Source of the DNA: JAJFTV01 sp964426355
GTDB lineage: Bacteria > Chloroflexota > Anaerolineae > Anaerolineales > Anaerolineaceae
DNA length: 21,367 nt
Reading direction: 5' to 3'
Assembly (NCBI GenBank): GCA_964426355.1
Contig: CAYRRA010000070.1
Location: 1 to 21,367, forward strand
In this document: positions 7,227 to 14,536 of the stretch, piece after piece
How positions within the stretch are numbered: position 1 is the first letter of the stretch
Layout: each line of letters starts with the position of its first letter
The notes under the pieces: generated by a model
What the model was told of the DNA's origin: nothing
Seen by the model: only the letters and a program-made list of their open reading frames with translations
The model's database searches: none
Position numbers and translations under genes: made by a program

Positions 7227-9344
7227 TCAATCTGCCGTCATCACGCAGTTCCTGCCTGCTCGTTTGGCTTTATAAAGCGCATTATCAGCAGATTCGATCA
7301 ATGCCTGCACAGTCTTGCCGTGTTGAGGAAATGCCGAAACACCCAGGGAGATGGTCACATTTCCCAGGGTTACCTCGCCATAACGCACCGAAAGCGCTTC
7401 CACGCCTTCCCGTAAGAGGTTGGCGCGTTTTTCAGTGTCCCACAATGAAGCCTCTACCAGCACAGCAATAAATTCCTCACCACCGTAGCGGCACATAATG
7501 TCTTCTCCGCGCACCTGCGCCTGTAAAAACCGCGCCACTTCTTTCAAGACCACATCCGCTGCGGCGTGTCCAAACTGGTCGTTAAATTCTTTAAAGTGGT
7601 CAATATCCGCCATGATGATCCCGATAGGGCGTTCGTGCCGGATGGCGCGCCGTAATTCGCGGTTGAGCATCTCATCCAGGTAACGGCGGTTATACAAACC
7701 AGTTAACGAGTCATGGATGGATTGCCGCCGCAAGGTTTCACTCAAGCGCAGGTTGGAAAGTGCGAGCGCCACACGGCTGGCGAACATCAAAGAAATTTGC
7801 GCAAGATGTTCCAAGGGTTTCTTTTGATTGCTGCAAAGATGAAACAACCCCAGGGTCTCGGTTTGCACGGTCATGGGAACGCAAAGGTATGAAAGGCATT
7901 GATCCAATTCAACATGTTTGCAATGCACATCGGTGCTGCCGTTGGCAACCTGGGCGCTATTCCGGCGCAGCCCCCAACAATCATCGGGGTCAAAATCTCG
8001 GGCTTCAGGTGGGTTATCACCCCACGATACCACCTGTTCCAGCAAATTGACCGATGCATCATACAAATAGAGCGCTCCGGATTGTTCAGGGAACAATTCA
8101 AGGGCAAAACGGCGCACCACCATGAAGATTTCTTCATAATTTACACAGCTTTGAAGCAGGTCACCCATTTCATTAAATAACGTTGCCTCGCTGTTCCGCT
8201 GCTTCAATTCATTCACCCACTGCAGCAATTGCTCACTGGACTGCTGGCGGGTCTCCTCGGCACGTTTTAATTCGGTGATGTCTTTGCGCAACCCGTTCAG
8301 ATAAACACGCCCCGCAACAATCCGGCGAGATTCCAGGACATCCTGCACCCATCGAATCGTGTTATCCGACCTCATAAACCGGTATTCCAGGGTCTCGCGC
8401 TGCCGACCAATGACCCAATGCATCAGGTGTTCTTCCACATAAGCCCGGTCTTCAGGATGGACAATGTGCAACCAATTCTTTTGCCCGGTGATGAAATCTT
8501 CCACTGGATAACCAGTTACACGCGCGGCAGATGACGACAAAGAGCGTACACATAATTTACCATCAGCATCCGTGACCATACCCCATTGAAATGCATACGC
8601 CGATTCAAGCGCTTCATCCAATTGCCCTCTCAACCTATCTACCTGTTCCTCCAACACACTGTAATGGCTCAAATCACGGCAGAAAGCGAACATGACCTTA
8701 CCTTGCGCTTGCTTTTCCGCTTTGAACAAAATTTCAACCGGAAGCGGGTTTTGTGTTTGGAGAAAACCGGTGAAGATGGCTGCATGTTGCTGTATTGCTT
8801 GCTGCATTACGTCTGAAAATTCGTCCTGCCGACCCAGTTCAATCAAAGTGGTCAATGATTGCCCCACCAGTTTTTTCGCAGTACGATTTAGCTTCAACTT
8901 CGCCGCTGTGTTGGCATTCAGGATGACCCCATCGGTATTCAGAATAAACACCGGATCTTCCAGTGCATTCCATAACGAAGATAAAAGGGAATCCACATGG
9001 TGAAGGGGAAAATCCTTACCGTATTCTGCAAAAAAAACAAGGTAAGCATCATCCTCAGCCCAGCGGGATGCCATCACCTTGATATCCAACAAACGTTTCC
9101 CAGAATCGGTCTGCAATGAAACTGCCGGGTGCCACCCAGGCTTAAGTGGAAAAGGTAAAGATAGTTTTCCGCCCAGGCGTTCATCACCAAAAAAATGCTG
9201 GCGGGCATACCAGTTAGCATACAGCAAAACCCCCTGATGATCCATTACAACAACCGCCTGGTCCAGGCAGTCGATGACTTTCTGAAAGACATCATTCCGT
9301 TCCCATTGCAGATTTGCCATCGTGGATGAATCATCCTCCAGCAT
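7227..9344 (-). CDS. Diguanylate cyclase with PAS and GAF sensor domains
   Basis: The protein has 705 residues from the ATG at 9344. Its order is three PAS-like domains (about 17-110, 118-230 and 255-360), a coiled-coil linker, a GAF domain (about 385-535) and a C-terminal GGDEF domain. The third PAS looks like the PAS_3 fold, with the GYPVEDF, IHPEDR and YRFMRSDN segments followed by a PAC motif ending in DITELKRAEE. The active site GGEEF is at 621-625, with an RGED inhibitory site five residues upstream, so the protein should be an active and feedback-controlled c-di-GMP synthase. There is no signal peptide or membrane segment, so sensing is cytoplasmic. The frame stays open to a GTG at 9452 and an ATG also occurs at 9320. 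The extra N-terminal residues look unlike a domain and no start has a good ribosome binding site, so the start is uncertain. It faces the other diguanylate cyclase tail to tail. Confidence 0.9.
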   Translation of the reverse strand: MLEDDSSTMANLQWERNDVFQKVIDCLDQAVVVMDHQGVLLYANWYARQHFFGDERLGGKLSLPFPLKPGWHPAVSLQTDSGKRLLDIKVMASRWAEDDAYLVFFAEYGKDFPLHHVDSLLSSLWNALEDPVFILNTDGVILNANTAAKLKLNRTAKKLVGQSLTTLIELGRQDEFSDVMQQAIQQHAAIFTGFLQTQNPLPVEILFKAEKQAQGKVMFAFCRDLSHYSVLEEQVDRLRGQLDEALESAYAFQWGMVTDADGKLCVRSLSSSAARVTGYPVEDFITGQKNWLHIVHPEDRAYVEEHLMHWVIGRQRETLEYRFMRSDNTIRWVQDVLESRRIVAGRVYLNGLRKDITELKRAEETRQQSSEQLLQWVNELKQRNSEATLFNEMGDLLQSCVNYEEIFMVVRRFALELFPEQSGALYLYDASVNLLEQVVSWGDNPPEARDFDPDDCWGLRRNSAQVANGSTDVHCKHVELDQCLSYLCVPMTVQTETLGLFHLCSNQKKPLEHLAQISLMFASRVALALSNLRLSETLRRQSIHDSLTGLYNRRYLDEMLNRELRRAIRHERPIGIIMADIDHFKEFNDQFGHAAADVVLKEVARFLQAQVRGEDIMCRYGGEEFIAVLVEASLWDTEKRANLLREGVEALSVRYGEVTLGNVTISLGVSAFPQHGKTVQALIESADNALYKAKRAGRNCVMTAD

Positions 9345-9675
9345 TAAGAGCGTGTGTGTTTCGGGTGAGATGTGTTTTGAAGCCAAATATCCTCTGTATT
9401 TTATCCGAAAAGTAGATATACGAAAATGAAAACAATCCTGCAATCCTGGCACAAATTGTGTTTCAAAATATATTTTCCAGGTTGGACGAATGGCGCTTTG
9501 TCAAACTCACTTAAACTATTCCCGAATTCCACTTTGGCGTTAACAAAGCACCTAATCAGTGCCCAAAGGGAACCGATCTAAAAAAAAGATGCAATTTATT
9601 TGCCAACTGCAAGGGGAATTTTGAAAATTCCGCGGTATTAGTCAACCACAGTCTTACAGAGGTAACAGAGAGCGA
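9345..9675. other. Intergenic region between pstB and the PAS-GAF-GGDEF gene
   Basis: About 330 bp without a convincing gene. The first 108 bp could belong to an N-terminal extension of the diguanylate cyclase. It also holds the 17-bp palindrome listed separately. On the minus strand there is a weak GCAA/TTGC hairpin (9603-9591) followed by eight T (9587-9580), which may end the pst transcript. A TTGACA-like hexamer near 9507-9512 on the minus strand has no -10 at the proper distance. Confidence 0.45.
9615..9631. repeat. Perfect 17-bp palindrome GGAATTTTGAAAATTCC
   Basis: Two perfect 8-bp arms flank a single central base, 45 bp after the pstB stop codon and about 270 bp before the start of the downstream diguanylate cyclase. 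There is no T-run directly after it on either strand. It looks more like an operator for a dimeric repressor, or an mRNA-end hairpin of pst, than a simple terminator. Confidence 0.5.
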
Positions 9676-10428
9676 TTAGCCAAAACGTCCTTCGATATAT
9701 TCCTGCGTCCTGGAATCTTTTGGATTGGTGAATATCTGATAATCACCTGTTTCAATCAATTCTCCTTGCAGGAAGAAAGCGGCAAAATCGGCTACCCGTG
9801 CCGCTTGTTGGGTATTATGCGGTGCCAGGATAATGGTAAACTCATTTCTTAATTCCACCAGCAGGCTTTCAATCCGGGCAGTCGAGACAGGATCCAGCGC
9901 CGAGGTGGGTTCATCCAGCAGAATCACTTCGGGGCGTAAAGCCAGCGTACGCGCCAGGCACAGCCGTTGCTGTTGCCCGCCGGAAAGCGCACTGGCAGGA
10001 TCACCCAAACGGTCCTTCACCTCGTCCCACAACACCGCCATACGCAAACCCCATTCAACCGCTTCATCCAGCGTGGCTTTGCGTCGAACTTCCGCCATCC
10101 TCAGCCCGTAACAAACATTCTCGTAAATGGAGAGCGGTAACGGGATTGGGCGCGAGAAAACAATCCCCACCTTTCGGCGCAGTTCGATTACATCGGTTTT
10201 GGGATCAAGAATATTTTCCCCGTTGAACAGGATTCTGCCTGATACCAGCTCCACATCGGTAAGATCGTTCAACCGGTTTAACGTGCGCAGCAGTGTAGAT
10301 TTTCCACCACCAGCGGGTCCAAAGAGGACATTCACTGCATTGCTCAACATTTTTAAATTAATGTCGCGCAGGCTTTCTGCCCCATCGGAATAGCGTACGT
10401 TCAGGTGCTCAATGATGATTTCTGTCAT
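9676..10428 (-). CDS. pstB: Phosphate ABC transporter ATP-binding protein PstB
   Basis: This 250-residue ATPase powers phosphate import by PstSCA and has the family's normal length. Walker A is GPAGGGKST at 37-45, signature LSGGQ at 148-152, Walker B ends in DE at 172-173, and the H-loop is APHNTQQAARVAD with His204. The last stretch is diagnostic for PstB. The FSRPIPLPLSIYENV segment matches the PstB-specific FQKPNPFPMSIYDNV, but Ser92 stands where the Q-loop glutamine is expected, and Walker A has GGG where PstB usually has GCG. The gene starts 7 bp after the pstA stop and is the last in the pstSCAB operon. No phoU follows, although phoU often follows pstB in other bacteria. Confidence 0.95.
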   Translation of the reverse strand: MTEIIIEHLNVRYSDGAESLRDINLKMLSNAVNVLFGPAGGGKSTLLRTLNRLNDLTDVELVSGRILFNGENILDPKTDVIELRRKVGIVFSRPIPLPLSIYENVCYGLRMAEVRRKATLDEAVEWGLRMAVLWDEVKDRLGDPASALSGGQQQRLCLARTLALRPEVILLDEPTSALDPVSTARIESLLVELRNEFTIILAPHNTQQAARVADFAAFFLQGELIETGDYQIFTNPKDSRTQEYIEGRFG

Positions 10429-10435
10429 TGCTGCC

Positions 10436-11338
10436 TCACCACTGCCGCCTGGCTCGTGCGCGGGAACGGATGATGGTCGCCACCAGGTTCATCCCAAGCA
10501 CAAATACCAGCAAAACCAGAACTGTACCGTATTGGATCTGGATCGGCATGCCCGGTACCTGTGTGGAAATGACAAAGAGATGGTATGGCAGTGCCATAGT
10601 GGCATCGAACGGCGAGTTGGGTAACCGCGGCAAGAAAAACGCTGCCCCGGTGAACAATATCGGCGCGGTTTCTCCTGCTGCCCGTTCCAACCCCAGGATA
10701 ATTCCGGTCAGGATACCCGGCAAGCTCTGCGGCAGCTTGATCCGCCAGATCGTCTGCCAATGGGAAGCGCCCAGCGAGATACTGACCGGGTGAAAAGACG
10801 TTGGCACAGTGCGCAGCGCTTCCTCGGTTGTGCTGATGATGACCGGCAACGTCATGATGGAGAGTGTCAGAGAAGCCGCCAGTATGCTTGTCCCAAATCG
10901 GAGAAACACAACAAACAAACCCAAGCCAAAGAGACCGTACACCACAGAAGGGATACCAGCCAGGTTCACCATTGCGATTCGAATAGCGCGCGTCAAGGGC
11001 GTATCCTTGGCGTATTCCGCCAGGTAGATTGCAGCCGCAATCCCCGGCGGGACAGAAAACAGCGCAGTTCCTGCAGTGAGAATGAGTGTCCCAATAATCG
11101 CCGGCAAGATACCGCCTGCCCTCATGCCGTCGCGCGGCATCGCAGTCAAAAATTCCCAGCTAATCGTAGAAGCACCCTGGATTAAGATATACACCAGCAG
11201 CGCAATAATAGGCAAAACTGTTATCAGGCTGACCAGCGCCAGCAACCCAAACCCTAATTTTTCTTTTTGCCGTGGCGTAAGCGTAGTCCTTTTTTTTGCC
11301 ACCTGCAACGCATCGGAGGGTAAATTTCCAGGCATCAT
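10436..11338 (-). CDS. pstA: Phosphate ABC transporter permease PstA
   Basis: This 300-residue inner-membrane protein pairs with PstC to form the phosphate channel. A hydrophobic first helix is at about 28-58. The remaining five follow, with the binding-protein-dependent permease loop seen in SLGASHWQTIWRIKLPQSLPGILTG (about 187-211). GETAPILFTGAAFF, characteristic of PstA, follows it. The ATG overlaps the pstC stop in an ATGA (11338-11335), the usual sign of translational coupling. The stop lies 7 bp before pstB. Length and motifs are normal. Confidence 0.95.
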   Translation of the reverse strand: MMPGNLPSDALQVAKKRTTLTPRQKEKLGFGLLALVSLITVLPIIALLVYILIQGASTISWEFLTAMPRDGMRAGGILPAIIGTLILTAGTALFSVPPGIAAAIYLAEYAKDTPLTRAIRIAMVNLAGIPSVVYGLFGLGLFVVFLRFGTSILAASLTLSIMTLPVIISTTEEALRTVPTSFHPVSISLGASHWQTIWRIKLPQSLPGILTGIILGLERAAGETAPILFTGAAFFLPRLPNSPFDATMALPYHLFVISTQVPGMPIQIQYGTVLVLLVFVLGMNLVATIIRSRARARRQW

Positions 11339-12246
11339 GACAAAAGCCTCTCTTGTCGTTTAATGCGTCGCAAACTGATGAAAAACGCAACAATATTAAT
11401 CGCCAACGAAAACAAAAACAGGATGATCCCAATAAGAAAGAGTACGTGGTAATGCACGCTACCGCTGGCGACCTCGCCCATTTCGGATGCGATGGTGGCG
11501 GTCATCGTCCGCACCGGTTGAATGAACGAACGCAACCCATCCGGCATGGTTGGGGCATTCCCGGTAACCATCATCACCGCCATCGTCTCGCCAATCACCC
11601 TGCCTACCCCCAACATGATCGCCGTAAGAATACCAGAGCGAGCGGCAGGGAAGGTGATGCCCCAGATCGTCTGCCAGCGCGTGGCGCCTACGCCATACGC
11701 GGCGTGCCGGTAAGACGGCGGCACCGCATTGAGCGCATCCTCTGCAATCGAGACAATGGTCGGGATAGCAGCCCAACCCAGCAGCAGCGACCCTGCCAGC
11801 GCAGTCAAGCCGGTGGGTAGGTTCAGGTTAATGCGCAGAAACGGCGCCAAAACCAAAATACCGATAAAACCCAAAACCACCGAGGGAATCCCTGCCAGGA
11901 TTTCAATAAACGGCTTGAGAAATTCATTTGCCCAGGGGGGAGCCACTTCTGAGATAAAAATCGCTGTCAACACACCCAATGGCACAGCAATCAGTGTAGC
12001 GCCGATGGTGACGGTCAGTGAACCCAGCATGAGGGGCAAAATACCGTACATCTCTTCAATTGGATACCAGCGGGTACCCAGCAGAGAGCGGATGTCTACT
12101 TCTCCCAGGCTCGGTAAGCCCTCTTTGAGCAAAAAAAGACAGATCAAGCTGACAAACAAAATGCTCAGATAACCAGCAAATTGAATCACCCTGGTGATTA
12201 ATCTTTCACTGAAAATGTTCCGTCTGGTAATCATTTCACCATCCAC
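11335..12246 (-). CDS. pstC: Phosphate ABC transporter permease PstC
   Basis: This is the second channel subunit. It has up to 303 residues and six predicted membrane helices, the first at about 20-42. A large periplasmic segment with LLGTRWYPIEEMYGILPLMLGS is typical of PstC. The cytoplasmic coupling loop reads YGVGATRWQTIWGITFPAARSGI and is followed by the conserved GRVIGETMAVMMVTGN motif, which marks PstC rather than PstA. Two starts are possible, a GTG at 12246 and an ATG at 12234 (299 residues). GGTGG and GGTG runs just before the ATG make 12234 at least as likely. The gene begins within about 8-20 bp of the pstS stop and overlaps pstA by 4 bp. Confidence 0.94.
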   Translation of the reverse strand: MDGEMITRRNIFSERLITRVIQFAGYLSILFVSLICLFLLKEGLPSLGEVDIRSLLGTRWYPIEEMYGILPLMLGSLTVTIGATLIAVPLGVLTAIFISEVAPPWANEFLKPFIEILAGIPSVVLGFIGILVLAPFLRINLNLPTGLTALAGSLLLGWAAIPTIVSIAEDALNAVPPSYRHAAYGVGATRWQTIWGITFPAARSGILTAIMLGVGRVIGETMAVMMVTGNAPTMPDGLRSFIQPVRTMTATIASEMGEVASGSVHYHVLFLIGIILFLFSLAINIVAFFISLRRIKRQERLLS

Positions 12247-12254
12247 CAGTTACT

Positions 12255-13148
12255 TTATCGGACCACAGGCACAAAACCCAGGTTGTTTACAATTTGCTGT
12301 GCTTCACCCGAAAAAATCCATTCAATATATGTTTTCAGTTCACCCTGGGGTTCACCGCGCGTGTACATGTACAGGTCGCGCGCAATCGGGTAACTGCTAT
12401 CGGTTACAGTCTCCATTGAGGGCAGGATATATTCTTCCTCCTCGCTGCGTGCTAATGCAATTACCTTCACGTCTTCCGTAACATAACCCAACCCATCATA
12501 ACCAATCGCATTCGGGTTGTCTCGAACCTCTGCAATAATTCCTTCCGAAGAGGGCAGCAGAAGCGTATTGGCTGAGAAAATGTTTTTATCTTCTGAATTT
12601 CCCAGGCGGATGACTTCCTCGAGGAAATAGACATGAGTCCCCGAATTGGTCTCACGCGATGTACACACAATTGGTCGATCTTCACCGCCCAGTTCGCTCC
12701 AGTTGGTGATTTCTCCTTTATAAATCCTGGAAACCTGCTCAAGAGTCAGTTTATCGATGGGGTTATCCAGGTTAACAATTACAGCAATCGCATCCCGTGC
12801 AACGACGTATTCCACGGGTTCTACCCCCTGTGCAACAATCGCCTCAACCTCTTCAGGTTTGATGGCTCTCGATGCATTGGCAATATCAACCGTCCCGTTA
12901 TTCAACGCTGCCAAGCCCGTTCCAGACCCGCCGCCTGTAACAGAAATTTGCAATCCTGGCTGTATCGTCTGGTATTTTTCAGCCCAGGCTAAAGCCAGGT
13001 TGACCATCGTATCAGAGCCTTTGTTTTCGATGTACAAAGAAGAAGTGGCAGCCTGACCTGATTCACCCGTAATCGCAGGTTGCCTCACACCACATCCCCA
13101 TAGACCCAGCAAGAGTATGATCGTCAACCATAGAATGTGTCGTTTCAT
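12255..13148 (-). CDS. pstS: Phosphate ABC transporter substrate-binding lipoprotein PstS
   Basis: This 297-residue secreted protein captures phosphate outside the membrane and delivers it to PstCA. Residues 1-18 are a lipoprotein signal ending in the lipobox LGLWGC, so Cys19 is the lipid anchor. The mature protein has the PstS/PBP-like signatures GSDTMVNLA, SVTGGGSGTGLAAL, DIANASRAIKPEE and CTSRETNSGTHVYF, which contribute phosphate contacts, and SEGIIAEVRDNPNAIGYDGLGYV. It is the first gene of the pst operon. The ATG at 13148 has no Shine-Dalgarno sequence, and a TATAAT box lies only 8 bp upstream, so the transcript is nearly leaderless. The direct repeats upstream suggest control by a PhoP/PhoB-type regulator under phosphate limitation. 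Confidence 0.95.
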   Translation of the reverse strand: MKRHILWLTIILLLGLWGCGVRQPAITGESGQAATSSLYIENKGSDTMVNLALAWAEKYQTIQPGLQISVTGGGSGTGLAALNNGTVDIANASRAIKPEEVEAIVAQGVEPVEYVVARDAIAVIVNLDNPIDKLTLEQVSRIYKGEITNWSELGGEDRPIVCTSRETNSGTHVYFLEEVIRLGNSEDKNIFSANTLLLPSSEGIIAEVRDNPNAIGYDGLGYVTEDVKVIALARSEEEEYILPSMETVTDSSYPIARDLYMYTRGEPQGELKTYIEWIFSGEAQQIVNNLGFVPVVR

Positions 13149-13156
13149 TTTGCGTA

Positions 13157-13221
13157 ATTATAACGTAACTGATGAGAATCCGTGTTGAGAGATTGTTATC
13201 CCCGTATTAAAAACATCTGAA
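13157..13221 (-). promoter_or_regulatory. Pho-box array and -10 element of the pst operon
   Basis: Reading toward pstS on the minus strand, four hexamers recur with an exact 11-bp period: TTCAGA (13221-13216), TTAATA (13210-13205), ATAACA (13199-13194) and TCAACA (13188-13183). They match TTAACA, the PhoP half-site known from Gram-positive bacteria, at 4, 5, 5 and 5 of 6 positions. The perfect -10 TATAAT is at 13162-13157, 20 bp after the last hexamer. There is no good -35, as expected for a promoter that needs an activator. With transcription starting near 13150, the array covers about -33 to -71. Position, period and gene context agree. The binding protein is not in the window. Confidence 0.65.
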
Positions 13222-13405
13222 AAAGACCCTTTCTTACTCACATTGCCGGTGTAAGGGGGTTTCAAACAAGGTGTTTTCGCATCCCAGGTAAGAAAATTCT
13301 CATGATAAAAGCAATTCCAGGATTGGAATTCCTGTGATAAACTAAACCTTATGGGGTTGTTGAATACCCTTATATCTGCAATCAAAATGATGAAGGAGAC
13401 TAATC

Positions 13406-13600
13406 ATGGCATATAAACATACGAACAAAAAGGGCGTGACCTATTACCTGCACGCCAAGACGCGAGAATTAAAAGATGGAAAGACATCCAGCCTGTATTA
13501 TTTCGCCAAAGAGGTAAAAGAAGGCGCTTTGGATGCTGTTCCAGCCGGTTACACAGTCGTAGAGACCGCAACTGGCATGTTGGTCCTTAAAAAGGCATAA
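13406..13600 (+). CDS. Small conserved-looking protein of unknown function
   Basis: The protein has 64 residues. It is very likely real, because the ATG has a strong ribosome binding site (AAGGAG, seven bases upstream) and the gene ends 20 bp before a clear terminator. The sequence is Lys-rich with a run of short beta-strand-like pieces: MAYKHTNKKGVTYYLH, then SLYYFAKEV, ALDAVPAGYTVVE and GMLVLKK. I recall similar short proteins with the pattern YYLH, YYFxKE, PxGYxVVE among uncharacterised Chloroflexota and other bacterial proteins, but cannot confirm this here. There is no signal peptide, membrane helix, Cys pair or known catalytic motif. It is transcribed divergently from pstS and is probably a single-gene transcript, so no function follows from context. 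Confidence 0.8.
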   Translation: MAYKHTNKKGVTYYLHAKTRELKDGKTSSLYYFAKEVKEGALDAVPAGYTVVETATGMLVLKKA

Positions 13601-13620
13601 GATTAGTGTAAATAAAAAGG

Positions 13621-13652
13621 AATCGGGCGTATCACAGCGCCCGATTTGTTTT
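13621..13652 (+). terminator. Rho-independent terminator after the 64-residue protein gene
   Basis: The 9-bp perfect stem AATCGGGCG/CGCCCGATT encloses an 8-base loop and is followed by TGTTTT. It is GC-rich, correctly placed 20 bp after the stop codon, and separates this gene from the J-CheW gene downstream. Confidence 0.9.
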
Positions 13653-13689
13653 ATAGAAACCGTATTCAATCACAGGGCATTTAATGTTG

Positions 13690-13695
13690 TACAAT
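13690..13695 (+). promoter_or_regulatory. Probable -10 box of the J-CheW gene
   Basis: TACAAT lies 9 bp before the ATG at 13705, inside the small palindrome TTGTACAA. If used, the transcript would begin only two or three bases before the start codon. The -35 is poor (TTCAAT at 13665 with a 19-bp spacer). Confidence 0.35.
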
Positions 13696-13704
13696 TAAGG
13701 CGAG

Positions 13705-14490
13705 ATGCAGCCGAATATCCACCAGAACCCTTACAAGATATTGGGAATTGATCCAAATGCGGATCAGACTATCATTGAAACCGCTTACCGGCGTATGGCG
13801 CTGCGTTATCACCCTGACCTCAACCCGGCTCGCGAAGCCACACTGGTCATGCAGCAAATCAATGAAGCATATACGCTGTTGCGGCAGTCACAGAAGCGCG
13901 CTGAGTTAGACCGCCAGTATAATCCACGAACTGCCCCAACCTCCTCACGCCGTCCCGCCAGCCCACCTCGCACTGCCCAACCACAATACACTGCGCCTAA
14001 AGCAGAACCTCGCGTGCAGCTAAACCAGCAGGAACAACTGGTAGTCTTTTATCTCAACGATGAACCGTATGGCTTCACGGTGCAGGATATCCTCTCTGTT
14101 TCCAACGCACCGCAGATCAACCCGCACCCTCATGCTCCCGATTTTGTGGAAGGCATCATCCTGGTACGCGGTGAAAAAACACCATTGGTCGACCTGCGCA
14201 AGCATCTCGGAATGCCGACCATCCCGGTCAGCAGGGAGACGCGTACGCTACTCATCCGAGTTCAGGATGCCCAGGTAGGGTTAATGGTCGATTCAATCGA
14301 AAACTTCCTCAGCGTTCCTTCCGCCATCACCATTCACCCGCCCTCATTCCCGTTCAACCAGGATATGGACTTTGTTAAAGGTTTTGCGCGCATCGGTTTT
14401 CAACTGGTGATTTTGCTCAACCTGAACGGGCTTTTCAGCCAGCAGCAAGGCGCATACCTTTCCGGTTTTTACCATTACCTGCAATCCTGA
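13705..14490 (+). CDS. J-domain protein fused to a CheW-like domain
   Basis: The protein has 261 residues. Residues 8 to about 70 form a DnaJ-type J domain: NPYKILGIDPNAD, the helix II region AYRRMALRY, then the catalytic HPD at 36-38 and the ALLRQSQKRAELDRQY-like closing helices. The intact HPD means it could stimulate the ATPase of DnaK-type Hsp70. Residues about 71-108 are a Pro/Ala/Arg-rich flexible linker. Residues about 110-255 are a CheW domain, with QEQLVVFYLNDEPYGF, VRGEKTPLVDLRKHLG and GLMVDSIENFLSVP typical of the fold that couples CheA to chemoreceptors. There is no Gly/Phe region, zinc finger or client-binding domain. No che or mcp genes are nearby. The ATG has no strong Shine-Dalgarno sequence. 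The domain calls are firm. A role as a chaperone-linked scaffold is inference. Confidence 0.9.
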   Translation: MQPNIHQNPYKILGIDPNADQTIIETAYRRMALRYHPDLNPAREATLVMQQINEAYTLLRQSQKRAELDRQYNPRTAPTSSRRPASPPRTAQPQYTAPKAEPRVQLNQQEQLVVFYLNDEPYGFTVQDILSVSNAPQINPHPHAPDFVEGIILVRGEKTPLVDLRKHLGMPTIPVSRETRTLLIRVQDAQVGLMVDSIENFLSVPSAITIHPPSFPFNQDMDFVKGFARIGFQLVILLNLNGLFSQQQGAYLSGFYHYLQS

Positions 14491-14536
14491 TGCACTTGCG
14501 TTGTTCCGCTTAAGATGCAGCTTGCTGCCCGATGGC

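Noticed and set aside
13158..13385. 75-codon minus-strand reading frame upstream of pstS
   Set aside because: It covers the Pho-box array and the promoter side of the small plus-strand gene, has no homology I recognise and no start signals.
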